Assembly (NCBI RefSeq): GCF_002443255.2
Contig: NW_019211456.1
Coordinates: 15,588,106-15,652,105 of the forward strand
Reading direction: 5' to 3'
Length of the DNA: 64,000 nt
DNA from: Varroa destructor
Lineage: Eukaryota; Arthropoda; Arachnida; Mesostigmata; Varroidae
Shown here piece after piece: positions 63,430-64,000 of the stretch. The notes beneath the pieces were generated by a model. It was given only the letters and a program-made list of their open reading frames with translations, ran no database searches and was not told the DNA's origin. A program made the position numbers and the translations under genes. How positions within the stretch are numbered: the first letter of the stretch is position 1; each line of letters starts with the position of its first letter.

Positions 63430-64000
63430 AAAATAGCTGGAATAAAAAGCGCTAAAAGAGGGTAATCATCTGTTTCATAGACAAAGCGTCTGCATGTATG
63501 GCTGACAAATCGAAATGGTAACGTAATGATCTCTACGACAGACAAGCTTATATAACATCGACATATTGCTGAAAACCACCAACTTGAAATATGCCATCCA
63601 TTATTCATAGGAATTGTACTAAGTGCTACAAAATAAATACTTTTTTTGCTATTAGGAATAGTGTGATCTAAAACTTGCTATATTGTGCATTGTGTGTGGC
63701 AATCATTACAGAAGCATCCGGGACCACCCGCTCGAATGGGCCAATAATCCTAGGAAAATCCCGATATGTAAATTTGACATATAAGGACGCCGATAAGCTA
63801 TACGGCTATTGGAAAGGCATTCTTTCGAAGCTTTAGTAGTAAGTAAAATAGAAGGTTAGCAAGGTTGTAGCAGATTGTTCCCGGACTTAAATAGACTGGG
63901 ACACGGACTTGAATGAATTAGTTATTTTGTGAGATCTTCACAGAAACAAGTTCTCTATGTTATTATTAAAAATTCAACCCGTTACTCAAGTGAACTCATT
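63430..64000. other. AT-rich stretch
   Basis: No supported exon seen. The minus frame at 63396-63608 lacks support. Confidence 0.4.

Noticed and set aside
1..64000. CRISPR arrays, insertion sequences, operons or prokaryotic genes
   Set aside because: No spaced direct repeats, no Shine-Dalgarno-led ORF runs and no long intronless genes; the sequence has eukaryotic splice signals.

Overview
This is a stretch of nuclear DNA from a eukaryote. It is about 60% A+T, sparse in genes and full of (TA)n microsatellites. There are no operons, ribosome-binding sites, rRNA genes, convincing tRNA genes or CRISPR arrays. What coding there is appears as short open blocks bounded by GT-AG splice signals: pyrimidine tract plus CAG/TAG before, CAG/AAG|GTRAGT after. 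Several apparent introns are only 59-102 bases long. Base composition, intron size and TA repeats would suit an arthropod, possibly a mite, but no gene here was recognised well enough to prove a lineage.

Reliability. No known gene could be named. At this base composition, several stop-free frames of more than 100 codons are expected by chance in 64 kb, and many places are open on two or three frames or on both strands. Calls therefore rest mainly on paired splice sites, matching intron phase, a single usable frame, ATG context or a nearby AATAAA. Confidence rarely exceeds 0.5. 'Protein-like' composition is weak evidence, and alternatives are stated where they exist.

Layout. 0-9 kb: AT-rich, with a GC-richer island at about 6.83-7.92 kb and scattered candidate exons. 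10-20 kb: single exons on both strands, including an 86-codon minus exon (15664-15925), a cysteine-rich minus block (18075-18389) and a two-exon plus end (19152-19819). 20-28 kb: a candidate start exon (21157), a divergent ATG pair in a GC-rich patch (24.33-24.90 kb), a two-exon small membrane protein (26690-27001) and a long minus terminal exon (27518-27878). 28-33 kb: promoter-like GC-rich islands, a (GGC)6 tract and a reverse-transcriptase-like relic. 33-43 kb: a run of minus-strand exons with good donors (33672, 34501, 36854, 37356, 43069) and a plus-strand cluster at 39.05-40.21 kb. 44-54.7 kb: the densest part, with a secreted-looking ORF, cysteine-rich exons, two adjacent hairpins, retroelement-like relics (50.8-51.8 kb) and a pyrimidine-rich plus-strand region with strong splice sites (53.07-54.33 kb). 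55.9-57.3 kb: the best complete model, a three-exon minus gene with consistent phase. 57.4-64 kb: AT-rich, with a plus terminal exon followed by AATAAA (59180-59491) and a few further terminal exons.

I see no pathway or gene cluster linking these pieces. The fair reading is mostly intergenic and intronic DNA of a few interleaved genes on both strands, plus old transposon debris.
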